A model generated the notes under the pieces. It was not told where the DNA came from. It worked only from the letters and a program-made list of their open reading frames with translations, and did no database searches. Below, one piece after another: positions 1 to 6,105 of a stretch of DNA of 6,395 bases. The number at the start of each line of letters is the position of its first letter. Position 1 is the first letter of the stretch. The stretch lies in the NCBI GenBank assembly GCA_003566395.1, contig PXDL01000136.1, positions 1-6,395 of the forward strand. Reading direction: 5' to 3'. The DNA comes from Balneolia bacterium. GTDB lineage: Bacteria; Bacteroidota; Rhodothermia; Balneolales; Cyclonatronaceae. A program made the position numbers and the translations under genes.

Positions 1-386
1 CCGAAGAAAAGCCCGTAAACCACTTCCGGATGGCTGTACATATACACCGGAAGCGGAACAACTTTAGTAAAAAAAAGAAGAGCTGAAAAAATACCGGCAA
101 TCAGGGTGAGACCGAATTTCCAGTGTGCTACATCAAAAAAACCTTTCAGATCGAAGCTGAGGAGCGATTTCAGGGAGTACGCGTTTACGCTTTTGATGGC
201 ATCGAGCATGCGTTTGTAGATGCCCAGTATGAGGGCCATGGTGCCGCCGCTTACGCCCGGAACTACGTCGGCCGCCCCGAGCACAAAAGCTTTGGAAAAA
301 AGCACGGGCAGCTCCCCGGGTGTGGTAAAATCTTTTTCCGCTTCTTCCCGAATCTCTTTCTGTGGCTCAGGCGTTGATGATTGCAT
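1..386 (-). CDS. DUF368 / PopT-like membrane protein (3' end cut by window edge)
   Basis: This is the N-terminal 128 codons of a DUF368 protein; the rest lies beyond the left edge. After a charged, probably cytosolic tail (residues 1-25) comes the family signature at about 37-55, GAADVVPGVSGGTMALILG, in a hydrophobic segment. A second hydrophobic segment lies near 91-112 (FGLTLIAGIFSALLFF and on). Some DUF368 members (PopT) have been shown to act as undecaprenyl-phosphate translocases in the cytoplasmic membrane, returning the lipid carrier used for peptidoglycan and surface polymers. That role here is inferred from the family. The start is well bounded: an in-frame TAA lies three codons upstream of the ATG, at 393-395. 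Only a weak GGAA (397-400) sits upstream. The gene follows pcm by 32 bp on the same strand, so co-transcription is likely. Family identity is secure; exact substrate is not. Confidence 0.9.
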   Translation of the reverse strand, partial: MQSSTPEPQKEIREEAEKDFTTPGELPVLFSKAFVLGAADVVPGVSGGTMALILGIYKRMLDAIKSVNAYSLKSLLSFDLKGFFDVAHWKFGLTLIAGIFSALLFFTKVVPLPVYMYSHPEVVYGLFF

Positions 387-418
387 ACAGTCTTATTTCC
401 GGTACGGGTTTATGACGG

Positions 419-1090
419 TCAGGAGTCGGCTTCGGGATTGTTCCATCCGCTGCGACCAATAAGCGGTACGAATTTGTAGTCTTCAAAAATTTCTTCATGA
501 AAATCATCCCCTTCGCGTGTGATGCGGTGCATGGCCTGCCGGGTTTCATCGCCTACGGGTATCACCAGTCTTCCGCCTTCACTGAGTTGCTGGACCAGGG
601 CTTCGGGCACAACCGGGGCGCCCGCAGTAACCACAATGCCGTTGTACGGAGCATAGGCCGGCCAGCCTTCGGTGCCGTCGCCGCATTTCATCATGAGTCG
701 GTAATCCAGACGGTGGAGGATTTCTCTGGCCCGTTCATACAGCAAACGGTGCCGCTCAACGGTGTACACTTCGGCACCGAGTTCAAGCAAAATAGCCGCC
801 TGATATCCGGAGCCGGTTCCGATTTCCAGAACTTTCTCGCCGGGGACGAGCTGAAGCATTTCCGTTTGTTTGGCTACGGTAAAGGGCTGTGAAATCGTCT
901 GCTTCATATCAATAGGGAGGGCGGAATCTTCATACGCGCGGTCCGCAAAAGCCGTATCTACAAACTCATGGCGCGGAATGCGGGCGATGGCGGATAAAAC
1001 CTCACCGGAGGTAATCCCCTTGTCCTTCAGCCCGGATACAAGTTTATTTCTGCGGTGGCGGTATTTATGTTCGTTATATTGATGCAGCAC
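419..1090 (-). CDS. pcm: Protein-L-isoaspartate O-methyltransferase
   Basis: This cytosolic repair enzyme transfers a methyl group from SAM to L-isoaspartyl residues of aged proteins. At 223 aa it is slightly longer than E. coli Pcm (about 208). The family-specific segment TISQPF is at 65-70. Methyltransferase motif I, VLEIGTGSGYQAA, is at 87-99, followed by VYTVER at 108-113, GDG at 137-139, VVTAGAPVVP at 153-162, GGRLVIPVG at 172-180 and the C-terminal FVPLIG at 207-212. All key blocks are intact. The start is a GTG. It is the furthest upstream possible because an in-frame TAG lies three codons before it, and the first internal ATG (residue 62) would remove conserved sequence. The first 16 residues are a basic extension (KYRHRR) relative to E. 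coli. No Shine-Dalgarno motif is visible. DUF368 follows at 32 bp, and a methyltransferase gene diverges upstream. Confidence 0.96.
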   Translation of the reverse strand: MLHQYNEHKYRHRRNKLVSGLKDKGITSGEVLSAIARIPRHEFVDTAFADRAYEDSALPIDMKQTISQPFTVAKQTEMLQLVPGEKVLEIGTGSGYQAAILLELGAEVYTVERHRLLYERAREILHRLDYRLMMKCGDGTEGWPAYAPYNGIVVTAGAPVVPEALVQQLSEGGRLVIPVGDETRQAMHRITREGDDFHEEIFEDYKFVPLIGRSGWNNPEADS

Positions 1091-1274
1091 AAACAGCTAT
1101 CATTAGAATAAAGGGTTTCACCGAGCACACCGGCTCCGGAACCAAGTGCCCAAGATAGCCAATTTTGCAGTCGATTGCTTTTGGGATGATCGGAAAATCT
1201 GCACCCCAAACAAATGAAAACGCAATCCGTATTGTTTGAATCGGAACGGCGACGGGATTTACTGAAGTAATACC

Positions 1275-1301
1275 TGCCCGGGCCGCGCTTCATGCCGGGT
1301 A
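1275..1301 (+). other. Short GC-rich hairpin upstream of the methyltransferase gene
   Basis: CCCGG at 1277-1281 pairs with CCGGG at 1295-1299. The plus-strand RNA can add a G-U and a U-A pair, giving about 7 bp around a 13-nt loop. No T-tract follows, so it is not an intrinsic terminator. It lies just upstream of the candidate promoter of the methyltransferase gene and could be an operator-like element or chance. Confidence 0.25.
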
Positions 1302-1311
1302 ACAGAACGGT

Positions 1312-1339
1312 TCCACACAGTCAAAGACTTCTTTATAAA
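1312..1339 (+). promoter_or_regulatory. Candidate promoter for the methyltransferase gene
   Basis: TATAAA at 1334-1339 matches the sigma70-type -10 consensus at 5 of 6 positions. TCCACA at 1312-1317 matches the -35 box at 4 of 6, with a 16-bp spacer. Transcription would begin near 1346, leaving a leader of only about 8 nt, in keeping with the lack of a ribosome binding site. This is pattern matching only. Confidence 0.3.
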
Positions 1340-1353
1340 CAACGCGCAGCCAC

Positions 1354-2196
1354 ATGACGCACGACAAGAAAAAAACAATCACCGAAGAACCCCTCATTCT
1401 GAAAGCGCCCGGTGATGAGCGCAATTTTTTTGAAATCCCGGCTCAGGCAGCGGATACGGCCTCTGAATTTAACGGAAATGTGCTCTCCGCCGGCGGCCAA
1501 AACTGTGAAATCCGTTCGGGCATTATCCATTTGATTGACGGCAAACCGTCCGACATCACCCTGGCCCAGCAGAGTAATTTTATTCCCGCTACCGCCCGTT
1601 TGTATGAAGAACAATGGCGAAGGCGTTCCATCGGATTTATCTCAGGCGAAGAATTCAGCCTCGATGATGAGCGTCAGCTGCTGCAATCCTGGAGTCTGCC
1701 TCAGCCGGGAGAGCTGGTGCTCGACCTGGGATGCTCCACCGCTTTTTACGCACGTTCGGCCGCATTAAAAGCGCCGGAATCGCGCTGCGTGGCTATCGAC
1801 ATTTCGGAGCCCATGTTGCGGCAAGCCCGTGAGAAAGCCATACAAGAGAACGTGAAGCTGTTTTTGTTGAAGGCCGATGTGTCCTCATTGCCATTTTATG
1901 CCGGCTCCGCCGACTTGCTCCTCTGCGGAGGAAGCCTTAACGAGTTTGCCAATCCCGAAAAAGTGCTGTATGAAAGCAGAAGAGTAATCAAGCCCGATGG
2001 CCGCTTTTTCATGATGCATCTTCTTCGTGCCGAAACCATTGCGGGCAAGCTTTCCCAAAAAGTATCGGAAGTCGGGGGCATTTCATTCTGGACGGAGAAA
2101 GAATCCTCAGCGCTTTTCAGCAAAAGCGGGTTCAGGATTGAACGATCGCTGAAGCTGGGCGCGGTGATGTTCTCTCTGCTGAAACCCGAGGCCTGA
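1354..2196 (+). CDS. Class I SAM-dependent methyltransferase, substrate unknown
   Basis: The 280-aa protein carries a Methyltransf_11-type Rossmann domain from about residue 115. Motif I is VLDLGCSTAF at 122-131, the acidic SAM-ribose residue is probably Asp149 in VAIDISEPML, motif II is KADVSSLPF at 173-181, and motif III is ESRRVIKPDGRFFMM at 207-221. The third glycine usual in motif I (GxGxG, or GCSTG in relatives) is alanine here (Ala130). Residues 35-110 resemble the leader seen in some related methyltransferases: a degenerate Trm112-like strip ending in SGIIHLIDG, then a helical LAQQSNF...LYEEQWRRRS segment. The zinc-binding cysteines of that strip are absent, with only Cys51 left. An in-frame TAA six codons upstream (1336-1338) fixes ATG 1354 as the earliest start; no Shine-Dalgarno motif is seen. 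It diverges from pcm and converges on argS with a 5-bp gap. Small molecule, lipid/quinone or RNA substrates are all possible; nothing here decides. Confidence 0.9.
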   Translation: MTHDKKKTITEEPLILKAPGDERNFFEIPAQAADTASEFNGNVLSAGGQNCEIRSGIIHLIDGKPSDITLAQQSNFIPATARLYEEQWRRRSIGFISGEEFSLDDERQLLQSWSLPQPGELVLDLGCSTAFYARSAALKAPESRCVAIDISEPMLRQAREKAIQENVKLFLLKADVSSLPFYAGSADLLLCGGSLNEFANPEKVLYESRRVIKPDGRFFMMHLLRAETIAGKLSQKVSEVGGISFWTEKESSALFSKSGFRIERSLKLGAVMFSLLKPEA

Positions 2197-2216
2197 ACCG
2201 CTTACATTCGCTCGGG
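2185..2216. terminator. Possible bidirectional stem-loop between convergent genes
   Basis: CCCGAG (2185-2190) and CTCGGG (2211-2216) form a perfect 6-bp GC-rich inverted repeat. The stop codons of the methyltransferase gene (2194-2196) and argS (2202-2204) both lie in its 20-nt loop. The position suits a bidirectional terminator. However, the loop is long and neither flank has a proper T-tract (minus side TTTCAG, plus side AGCTTC), so it is a weak call. Confidence 0.25.
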
Positions 2217-3836
2217 AGCTTCTATTCCGAGTATTTCCAAACCGTTGGCAAGGGTGATACCCGCAGCTTTCAGCAAGGCAATTCGGGCTAACGCCAGCTC
2301 AGGCTCTTCGCCCATAATCCGGCAGTCGTGGTAAAATTTGTGAAAGTGTGCGGCAACCTCATTCAAATAGTTGATCAGGCGGTGCGGTTCACGGTGTTTG
2401 GCCGCAGCGGCCACGGCGTCGGGAAACTGGAAGACCTCTTTCAACAGCGCGGATTCGGATGAGTGGGTCAGCAGGCCGAGATTTGGCTCGGTGTCGGTTT
2501 CGTAGGTTTCCTCGGCTTTCCGGAGGATACTGTGGATGCGGGCGTGCGCATACTGGAGATAAAAAACGGGATTCTTTTCTCCGGCCTCTTTTGCTTCGGC
2601 TATGTCAAACTCAAGATGGGTGCCGGGGGTGCGCATCAAAAAGAAGAAACGGGTAACATCCGAGCCGACTTCATCCATTAGCTCGTCAAGCGTTACAAAA
2701 TTGGCTTTTCGGGTGCTCATCTTGAACGGCTTTCCCTCTTTGACGATGGTCACAAATTGATAGACCTGAACGTCGATGCGCGAGGTGTCGTATCCCAGCG
2801 CTTTAGCGGCCGAAATCACATCCGGGTAGGTGGCGATATGGTCGGCTCCGAAAATATCGATGCAGATGTCATAGCCGCGATCAAGTTTTGAAATGTGATA
2901 CGCAATATCCGGCAATCGATACGTCGGTTCGCCGGTACTTTTGATGAGCACCGTATCTTTGTCTTTTCCGAACTCCGTTGTTTTAAACCACACGGCTCCG
3001 TCCCGATCGTAGGCGAGGCCTTTTTCGCGCAATTGACTCACCACCCGATCGATGGAGCCGTCTTCATATAAGTTGTGCTCATTAAAAAACTGATCCATGG
3101 TGATGTTCATCCGCTCAAGCGTGTTCTTAATGTCATCGAAAATAGCGTCTTCCGCCGCTTGTTTGAAGACCGGATCGGTTTCAGGTTTATCGGCCAGTTC
3201 ATCTCCGTACTCATCGGCCAGCTTCCTTGCGATATCCCGGATGTATTCTCCCTGATAGCCGTCTTCCGGAAAAGAGGCTTCACGATCCAGAATTTCCATA
3301 TACCGTGCACGGACGCTTTCACCCAGCACGCGCATCTGACGCCCGGCATTGTTGAAATAGTACTCCCGGTCCACCTGAGCGCCGGTCCATTCAAGAAGCC
3401 GGGCAATGGAGTCGCCGAGTACGGCGTTGCGGCCGTGCCCAACGGTAAGAGGACCTGTAGGGTTTGCGCTCACGAATTCCACCTGCATTTTTTTACCGCT
3501 GTTGGTATCGCTTCGCCCGAAGTCATGGCCCTGCTTCAGCACATCAGACAGCTGATCAAAAATCCAGTTGTTGGCAAAGCGGAAATTGATGAATCCCGGA
3601 CCGGCAATTTCCACCGAGCGGATTTTGGTGTCGTCGTATTCCAGAGCATTCACAAGGTCGTCGGCGATGGCTCGGGGCGATTTTTTGAGCGTTTTGGCCA
3701 GAGTCAGCGCCAGATTTGTTGCGACGTCGCCGTGTTCGGGGATGCGTGGTTTTTCTATCTGGATGTTAGCGGATTCGGCATCAACGCCAAGTCGTTTAAG
3801 TGCGTCAGCAAGAATCTGTTCGAGGTAGGTGGTCAT
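2202..3836 (-). CDS. argS: Arginyl-tRNA synthetase
   Basis: This cytosolic class I aminoacyl-tRNA synthetase charges tRNA-Arg with arginine using ATP. The 544 aa are close to the usual 550-580. The ArgS-specific N-terminal domain (about 1-88) includes PEHGDVATNLAL at 33-44. The HIGH region is SANPTGPLTVGHGRN at 123-137, where VGHGRN is the ArgS form. The FNNAGRQM segment is at 161-168, the IFGADHIATYPDV segment at 328-340, and the KMSKS loop appears as KMSTRKAN at 372-379. The DALR anticodon-binding domain runs from about 425 to the typical ending APERM. All catalytic signatures are intact. ATG 3836 gives the expected N-terminus (MTTYLEQILADAL). No Shine-Dalgarno motif is visible in CCTTACTTCGCTTC before it. 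A terminator belonging to radC ends only about 37 nt upstream, so argS probably has its own very close promoter. It converges on the methyltransferase gene with a 5-bp gap. Confidence 0.98.
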   Translation of the reverse strand: MTTYLEQILADALKRLGVDAESANIQIEKPRIPEHGDVATNLALTLAKTLKKSPRAIADDLVNALEYDDTKIRSVEIAGPGFINFRFANNWIFDQLSDVLKQGHDFGRSDTNSGKKMQVEFVSANPTGPLTVGHGRNAVLGDSIARLLEWTGAQVDREYYFNNAGRQMRVLGESVRARYMEILDREASFPEDGYQGEYIRDIARKLADEYGDELADKPETDPVFKQAAEDAIFDDIKNTLERMNITMDQFFNEHNLYEDGSIDRVVSQLREKGLAYDRDGAVWFKTTEFGKDKDTVLIKSTGEPTYRLPDIAYHISKLDRGYDICIDIFGADHIATYPDVISAAKALGYDTSRIDVQVYQFVTIVKEGKPFKMSTRKANFVTLDELMDEVGSDVTRFFFLMRTPGTHLEFDIAEAKEAGEKNPVFYLQYAHARIHSILRKAEETYETDTEPNLGLLTHSSESALLKEVFQFPDAVAAAAKHREPHRLINYLNEVAAHFHKFYHDCRIMGEEPELALARIALLKAAGITLANGLEILGIEAPERM

Positions 3837-3856
3837 GAAGCGAAGTAAGGAGATCT

Positions 3857-3884
3857 GTTAAAGAAGGCTTTACAAAAAAAGCAA
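3857..3884 (-). promoter_or_regulatory. argS: Weak candidate argS promoter overlapping the radC terminator
   Basis: Reading the minus strand, TTGCTT (3884-3879) could be a -35 and TTTAAC (3862-3857) a -10, separated by 16 bp and matching consensus at 3 and 4 of 6 positions. The -35 box would include the end of the terminator hairpin and the start of its T-tract. The argument is mostly positional: only 37 nt lie between T-tract and ATG, so an argS promoter has little other room. Confidence 0.25.
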
Positions 3885-3905
3885 ACCCGGACAATGCCGG
3901 GTTTG
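3874..3905 (-). terminator. Intrinsic terminator after radC
   Basis: On the minus strand a perfect 9-bp stem, CAAACCCGG / CCGGGTTTG (arms 3897-3905 and 3882-3890 in plus coordinates), encloses a 6-nt loop. It is followed by one C and seven T residues (3880-3874). This is a textbook Rho-independent terminator for minus-strand transcripts and lies 40 bp after the radC stop. The plus strand lacks a T-tract after the hairpin, so it acts in one direction only. Confidence 0.88.
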
Positions 3906-3945
3906 GGTGTGAATAAGCGGAATATAAAAAGATTTGAGCTGCACA

Positions 3946-4686
3946 TCATCTTAGTAATCCCCTGGCCTGAAAGCTGGTGTATTTTTTACCCGCTACAATC
4001 ACGTGATCGCACACATGAAGCCCCATGATAGCCGCACTCTTTACTATCTGCCGGGTAAGGGAGATATCGGAGCGGGAAGGCTCGGTATTGCCGCTCGGGT
4101 GGTTGTGAAGCAGCAAAATACTTCGGGCGCGGTCCATGATGGCCAGCCGCATGATTTCAGGCACGTCGACTATGGTGGCGTTGGTGCCGCCGGTGCTTAT
4201 GCGGTGATATCGCAGCATTCGTTTGGCGCTGTTCATACTCACCAGCACGAAGACCTCCTTGTTTAAATCGCGCAGCATCGGCCCGAAATAGGAATAGGCC
4301 TGCTCGGGATTGCGGAAAACGACTTCTTCACTTCCGTCATGTGCATTCACTCTCCGCGCCAGCTCAAAAGCGGCCACGAGCGTAACCGCCTTAACCGATC
4401 CGATTCCTTTAATGCTCCGCATCTCATCCCAATCGCAACGGGCCAGCTTATGGATTCCGGAAGTCTGTTTCATTAGGGCGCGCGACGTTTCGAGCACATT
4501 CATGCCTTTGGAGCCTGATCGCAGCAGTATGGCCAGAAGTTCGGCGTCGGTTAAGACATCCGGACCGTACTGCATCAGCTTTTCGCGCGGCTGTTCCTCG
4601 GGCAGCAGATTGCGTACTCGTCCGTTTTGTGATTCGCTTTCGTAGGGAATTTCCTTCAAATTACAGGTACTCATGGGCTCAGTCAT
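3946..4686 (-). CDS. radC: RadC family JAMM-domain protein (UPF0758)
   Basis: From ATG 4686 the protein is 246 aa, a normal full length for chromosomal RadC. The N-terminal UPF0758 domain includes PREKLMQYGPDVLTDAELLAILL at about 33-55. A helix-hairpin-helix follows with KGIGSVKA at 93-100. The C-terminal MPN/JAMM domain has the metal-ligand pattern His194-x-His196-x10-Asp207 within HNHPSGNTEPSRSD, plus Glu177 in VPEI as a candidate catalytic acid. The fold predicts a zinc metalloprotease-like protein. The old DNA-repair assignment of RadC is disputed and its function is unclear, so I claim no specific role. The start is uncertain: TTG 4704 and ATG 4674 are in frame. ATG 4686 is preferred because an A-rich stretch (AAAAAGAAAA) directly precedes it. 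It follows amn by 56 bp and ends before a strong terminator, suggesting an amn-radC transcript. No mobile-element genes adjoin it, unlike many plasmid or island radC copies. Confidence 0.95.
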   Translation of the reverse strand: MTEPMSTCNLKEIPYESESQNGRVRNLLPEEQPREKLMQYGPDVLTDAELLAILLRSGSKGMNVLETSRALMKQTSGIHKLARCDWDEMRSIKGIGSVKAVTLVAAFELARRVNAHDGSEEVVFRNPEQAYSYFGPMLRDLNKEVFVLVSMNSAKRMLRYHRISTGGTNATIVDVPEIMRLAIMDRARSILLLHNHPSGNTEPSRSDISLTRQIVKSAAIMGLHVCDHVIVAGKKYTSFQARGLLR

Positions 4687-4742
4687 TTTTCTTTTTAGGC
4701 CCAAGAGTGCCCGACCGGCAAAACCTTACACGAAAATAAACA

Positions 4743-5927
4743 TCAGCTGTGGGGTCCGCCCATCAGCGGTTCGTTTGAGGCGCGGATGCTCGAATTCGGC
4801 ATCCCCTGCGGATTCTGTTTTTTGCTCAGCTCAATAGCATCAAGCACGATCTCAAGGTGTTTTTCCTTGGAATTTTGGTAGAACGATTGTGCGGCTCCGC
4901 TAAGCTTTGGCTTGCCGTGCAGGGGCTTATCGCTCACGCAAAGCAGCGTGGCATTGGGGATACGATATCGAAATCCGTTTGTGGCCACCGTAGCCGACTC
5001 CATATCGATGGCAATACTGCGGCTGATGTGAATTTCACTCACCGACCGGCGCTTTGAAAACTCCCAGTTCCGGTTGGCCGTGGTATAAACGGTACCGATC
5101 CGGTAGTTCATCTTGTAGGATTCCAGCACCTGTTTCAGGAAGATGTTGAGCGTGTAATTCGGGATGATGGGCACGCTCAGCGGCATGTCGTCGTCAAGGA
5201 CGTTGTCGGCGCGCATGTAGCCGGAGGCGAGGACAAAATCACCTATATCCTGATGGTTCCGGAGTCCGCCGCAATGCCCAACCATAATCATGGCGTCGGG
5301 GCGAAGCACGGCGATATGATCGGTGCAGGTTTTCGCATTAGACGGCCCCACCCCGATATTGACCAGGGAAATCCCCAGATTATCATCCAGTTTATGATGA
5401 TAGGCAGGCATTTGAACCCCTTCTCGCGACGGCTTCACGCAGTCGGGAAACTTATCCCGGAAAACATCTACGTGCATGTCATAATTGGTAAACAGGATAT
5501 AGCGCTGAAAGTCTTCGGCCCTTGTTCCGGTATAGTGCTGAAGCCGGTCGAGGCTCAGGTCGATGCGTTCGGGACGAAACAGAAACAGCTTCTTCATGGT
5601 GAAGTCCATTTCCTCTTCGTCGAGGTAGTCGAGCAACAGCGGCTCGTTCAGCGGGATGGTTTTCCGGGAGCGTGATGCCTTGATGTGCGCGCCCATTTTT
5701 GCCAGCTTGCGCAGTTCGCGCGTCAGGTACCAGCGATAAACGCGTGGTTTGGCGAACTCGCCGGTAATTTCAGGATTGTGCTCCGACCAATCCCGCACAA
5801 TGCCGAGTTTCGGGTAATAACCGTCCTCATAGGCCTGCTCCATAAAATCACAGGCTTCGCTTACGGCCTTATTAATTTCCTGATCGGTGCTGTTGCTGTT
5901 TTTTTTGTATTCGAAAAAATCCTTCAT
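4743..5927 (-). CDS. amn: AMP nucleosidase
   Basis: This enzyme hydrolyses AMP to adenine and ribose 5-phosphate in the cytosol, tuning adenylate pools and feeding purine salvage. The 394 aa resemble E. coli Amn throughout but are about 90 residues shorter, mostly through gaps in the N-terminal domain (1 to about 165). That domain still has IDLSLDRLQHYTGT at 122-135 and YILFTNYDMHVDVF at 143-156. The catalytic half has the nucleoside phosphorylase fold: NIGVGPSNAKT at 190-200, GHCGGLR at 217-223, TTANRNWE at 282-289, AIDMESAT at 306-313 and SDKPLHGKPKL at 332-342, where the Asp is the likely acid acting on the base by family analogy. The C-terminus keeps the R-x-x-N-E-P motif (382-387). GVGPSNAKT and SDKPLHG separate AMN from ordinary PNP or MTA/SAH nucleosidases. 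ATG 5927 has A-rich CTAAAAAGACAGT before it. radC follows at 56 bp; a NUDIX gene diverges upstream. Confidence 0.96.
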   Translation of the reverse strand: MKDFFEYKKNSNSTDQEINKAVSEACDFMEQAYEDGYYPKLGIVRDWSEHNPEITGEFAKPRVYRWYLTRELRKLAKMGAHIKASRSRKTIPLNEPLLLDYLDEEEMDFTMKKLFLFRPERIDLSLDRLQHYTGTRAEDFQRYILFTNYDMHVDVFRDKFPDCVKPSREGVQMPAYHHKLDDNLGISLVNIGVGPSNAKTCTDHIAVLRPDAMIMVGHCGGLRNHQDIGDFVLASGYMRADNVLDDDMPLSVPIIPNYTLNIFLKQVLESYKMNYRIGTVYTTANRNWEFSKRRSVSEIHISRSIAIDMESATVATNGFRYRIPNATLLCVSDKPLHGKPKLSGAAQSFYQNSKEKHLEIVLDAIELSKKQNPQGMPNSSIRASNEPLMGGPHS

Positions 5928-6105
5928 ACTGTCTTTTTAGAAAATGAAACCGGCCGGCGTATTCCCCTTAAATCCGAGCCGGAATTGTGCTGCTTTTGCT
6001 ATGACACACAAGTGATTGATAATAATAGGGATGTAAAAATATTAATTTGGTCTGAATAATCTCCTAAGATAGTTTATGTTTACAGGATACTCAACATAAT
6101 TAAAG
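5928..6105. promoter_or_regulatory. Divergent AT-rich control region, amn / NUDIX
   Basis: These 178 bp separate two divergent start codons and must hold both promoters. The amn-proximal part is GC-richer, with an 8-bp palindrome CCGGCCGG (5950-5957) and a nearby CCGGC...GCCGG pair (5954-5958 with 5977-5981) that could fold in the amn leader. The part from 6010 on is strongly AT-rich. No known riboswitch is recognised. A Bacteroidota-like -7 element TAnnTTTG is nearly matched by TATGTTTA at 6075-6082, but the nearest TTG upstream (6047-6049) is 25 bp away, further than usual. Confidence 0.6.
6016..6045 (+). promoter_or_regulatory. Candidate promoter for the NUDIX gene
   Basis: TTGATA at 6016-6021 matches the -35 consensus at 5 of 6 positions, and TATTAA at 6040-6045 matches the -10 at 4 of 6, with an 18-bp spacer. 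Transcription would start near 6052, about 54 nt before the first possible ATG. This is pattern matching only; the TATGTTTA box at 6075-6082 is a competing candidate. Confidence 0.3.

Larger units (their letters stand above)
1091..1353. other. Divergent intergenic region, pcm / methyltransferase
   Basis: These 263 bp separate two divergently transcribed genes, so at least two promoters are expected. I found no tRNA, recognised riboswitch or credible gene. Notable features are an 8-bp palindrome GCCCGGGC (1276-1283) that is part of a hairpin, a near-palindrome GCAGTCGATTGC (about 1168-1179), and a possible -10 box TCTAAT on the minus strand close to the pcm GTG with no good -35. An 88-codon reading frame crosses the region on the minus strand, but it overlaps pcm, is Cys/Ser/Asn/Arg-rich and looks fortuitous. 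Confidence 0.6.

Noticed and set aside
497..892. A 131-codon plus-strand frame opposite pcm
   Set aside because: Every block of pcm on the other strand is conserved; this frame has no family features and no promoter of its own.
1027..1293. An 88-codon minus-strand frame filling most of the pcm upstream gap
   Set aside because: It overlaps the pcm start in another register, is Cys/Ser/Asn/Arg-rich with no domain, and has no supporting initiation signal.
1091..1353. Possible tRNA or riboswitch in the intergenic spacer
   Set aside because: Sequences such as GATTCAAAC and GGTTCCGG on the minus strand resemble T-arm pieces, but no 5-bp T-stem or 7-bp acceptor stem could be paired, and no known riboswitch core was seen.
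3075..3848. A 257-codon open frame on the plus strand opposite argS
   Set aside because: It lies wholly antisense to a clearly conserved argS, apart from its last few bases, shows no recognisable domain, and reads as the complement of argS codons.
3946..4686. radC as a sign of a mobile or defence island
   Set aside because: RadC paralogues occur in islands, but this one is full length with its helix-hairpin-helix and sits among housekeeping genes with no integrase, transposase or toxin nearby.
4687..4742. TGCCGGTCGGGCA between amn and radC as a terminator
   Set aside because: The stem is only about four pairs and no T-tract follows; co-transcription of amn and radC is more likely.
5950..5957. 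CCGGCCGG palindrome as a specific operator
   Set aside because: An 8-bp GC palindrome is expected by chance at this composition, and no second copy or known regulator motif supports it.
5253..6059. Two plus-strand frames (5253-5675 and 5685-6059) opposite amn
   Set aside because: They shadow the conserved AMP nucleosidase; the hydrophobic stretches come from the complement of amn codons.
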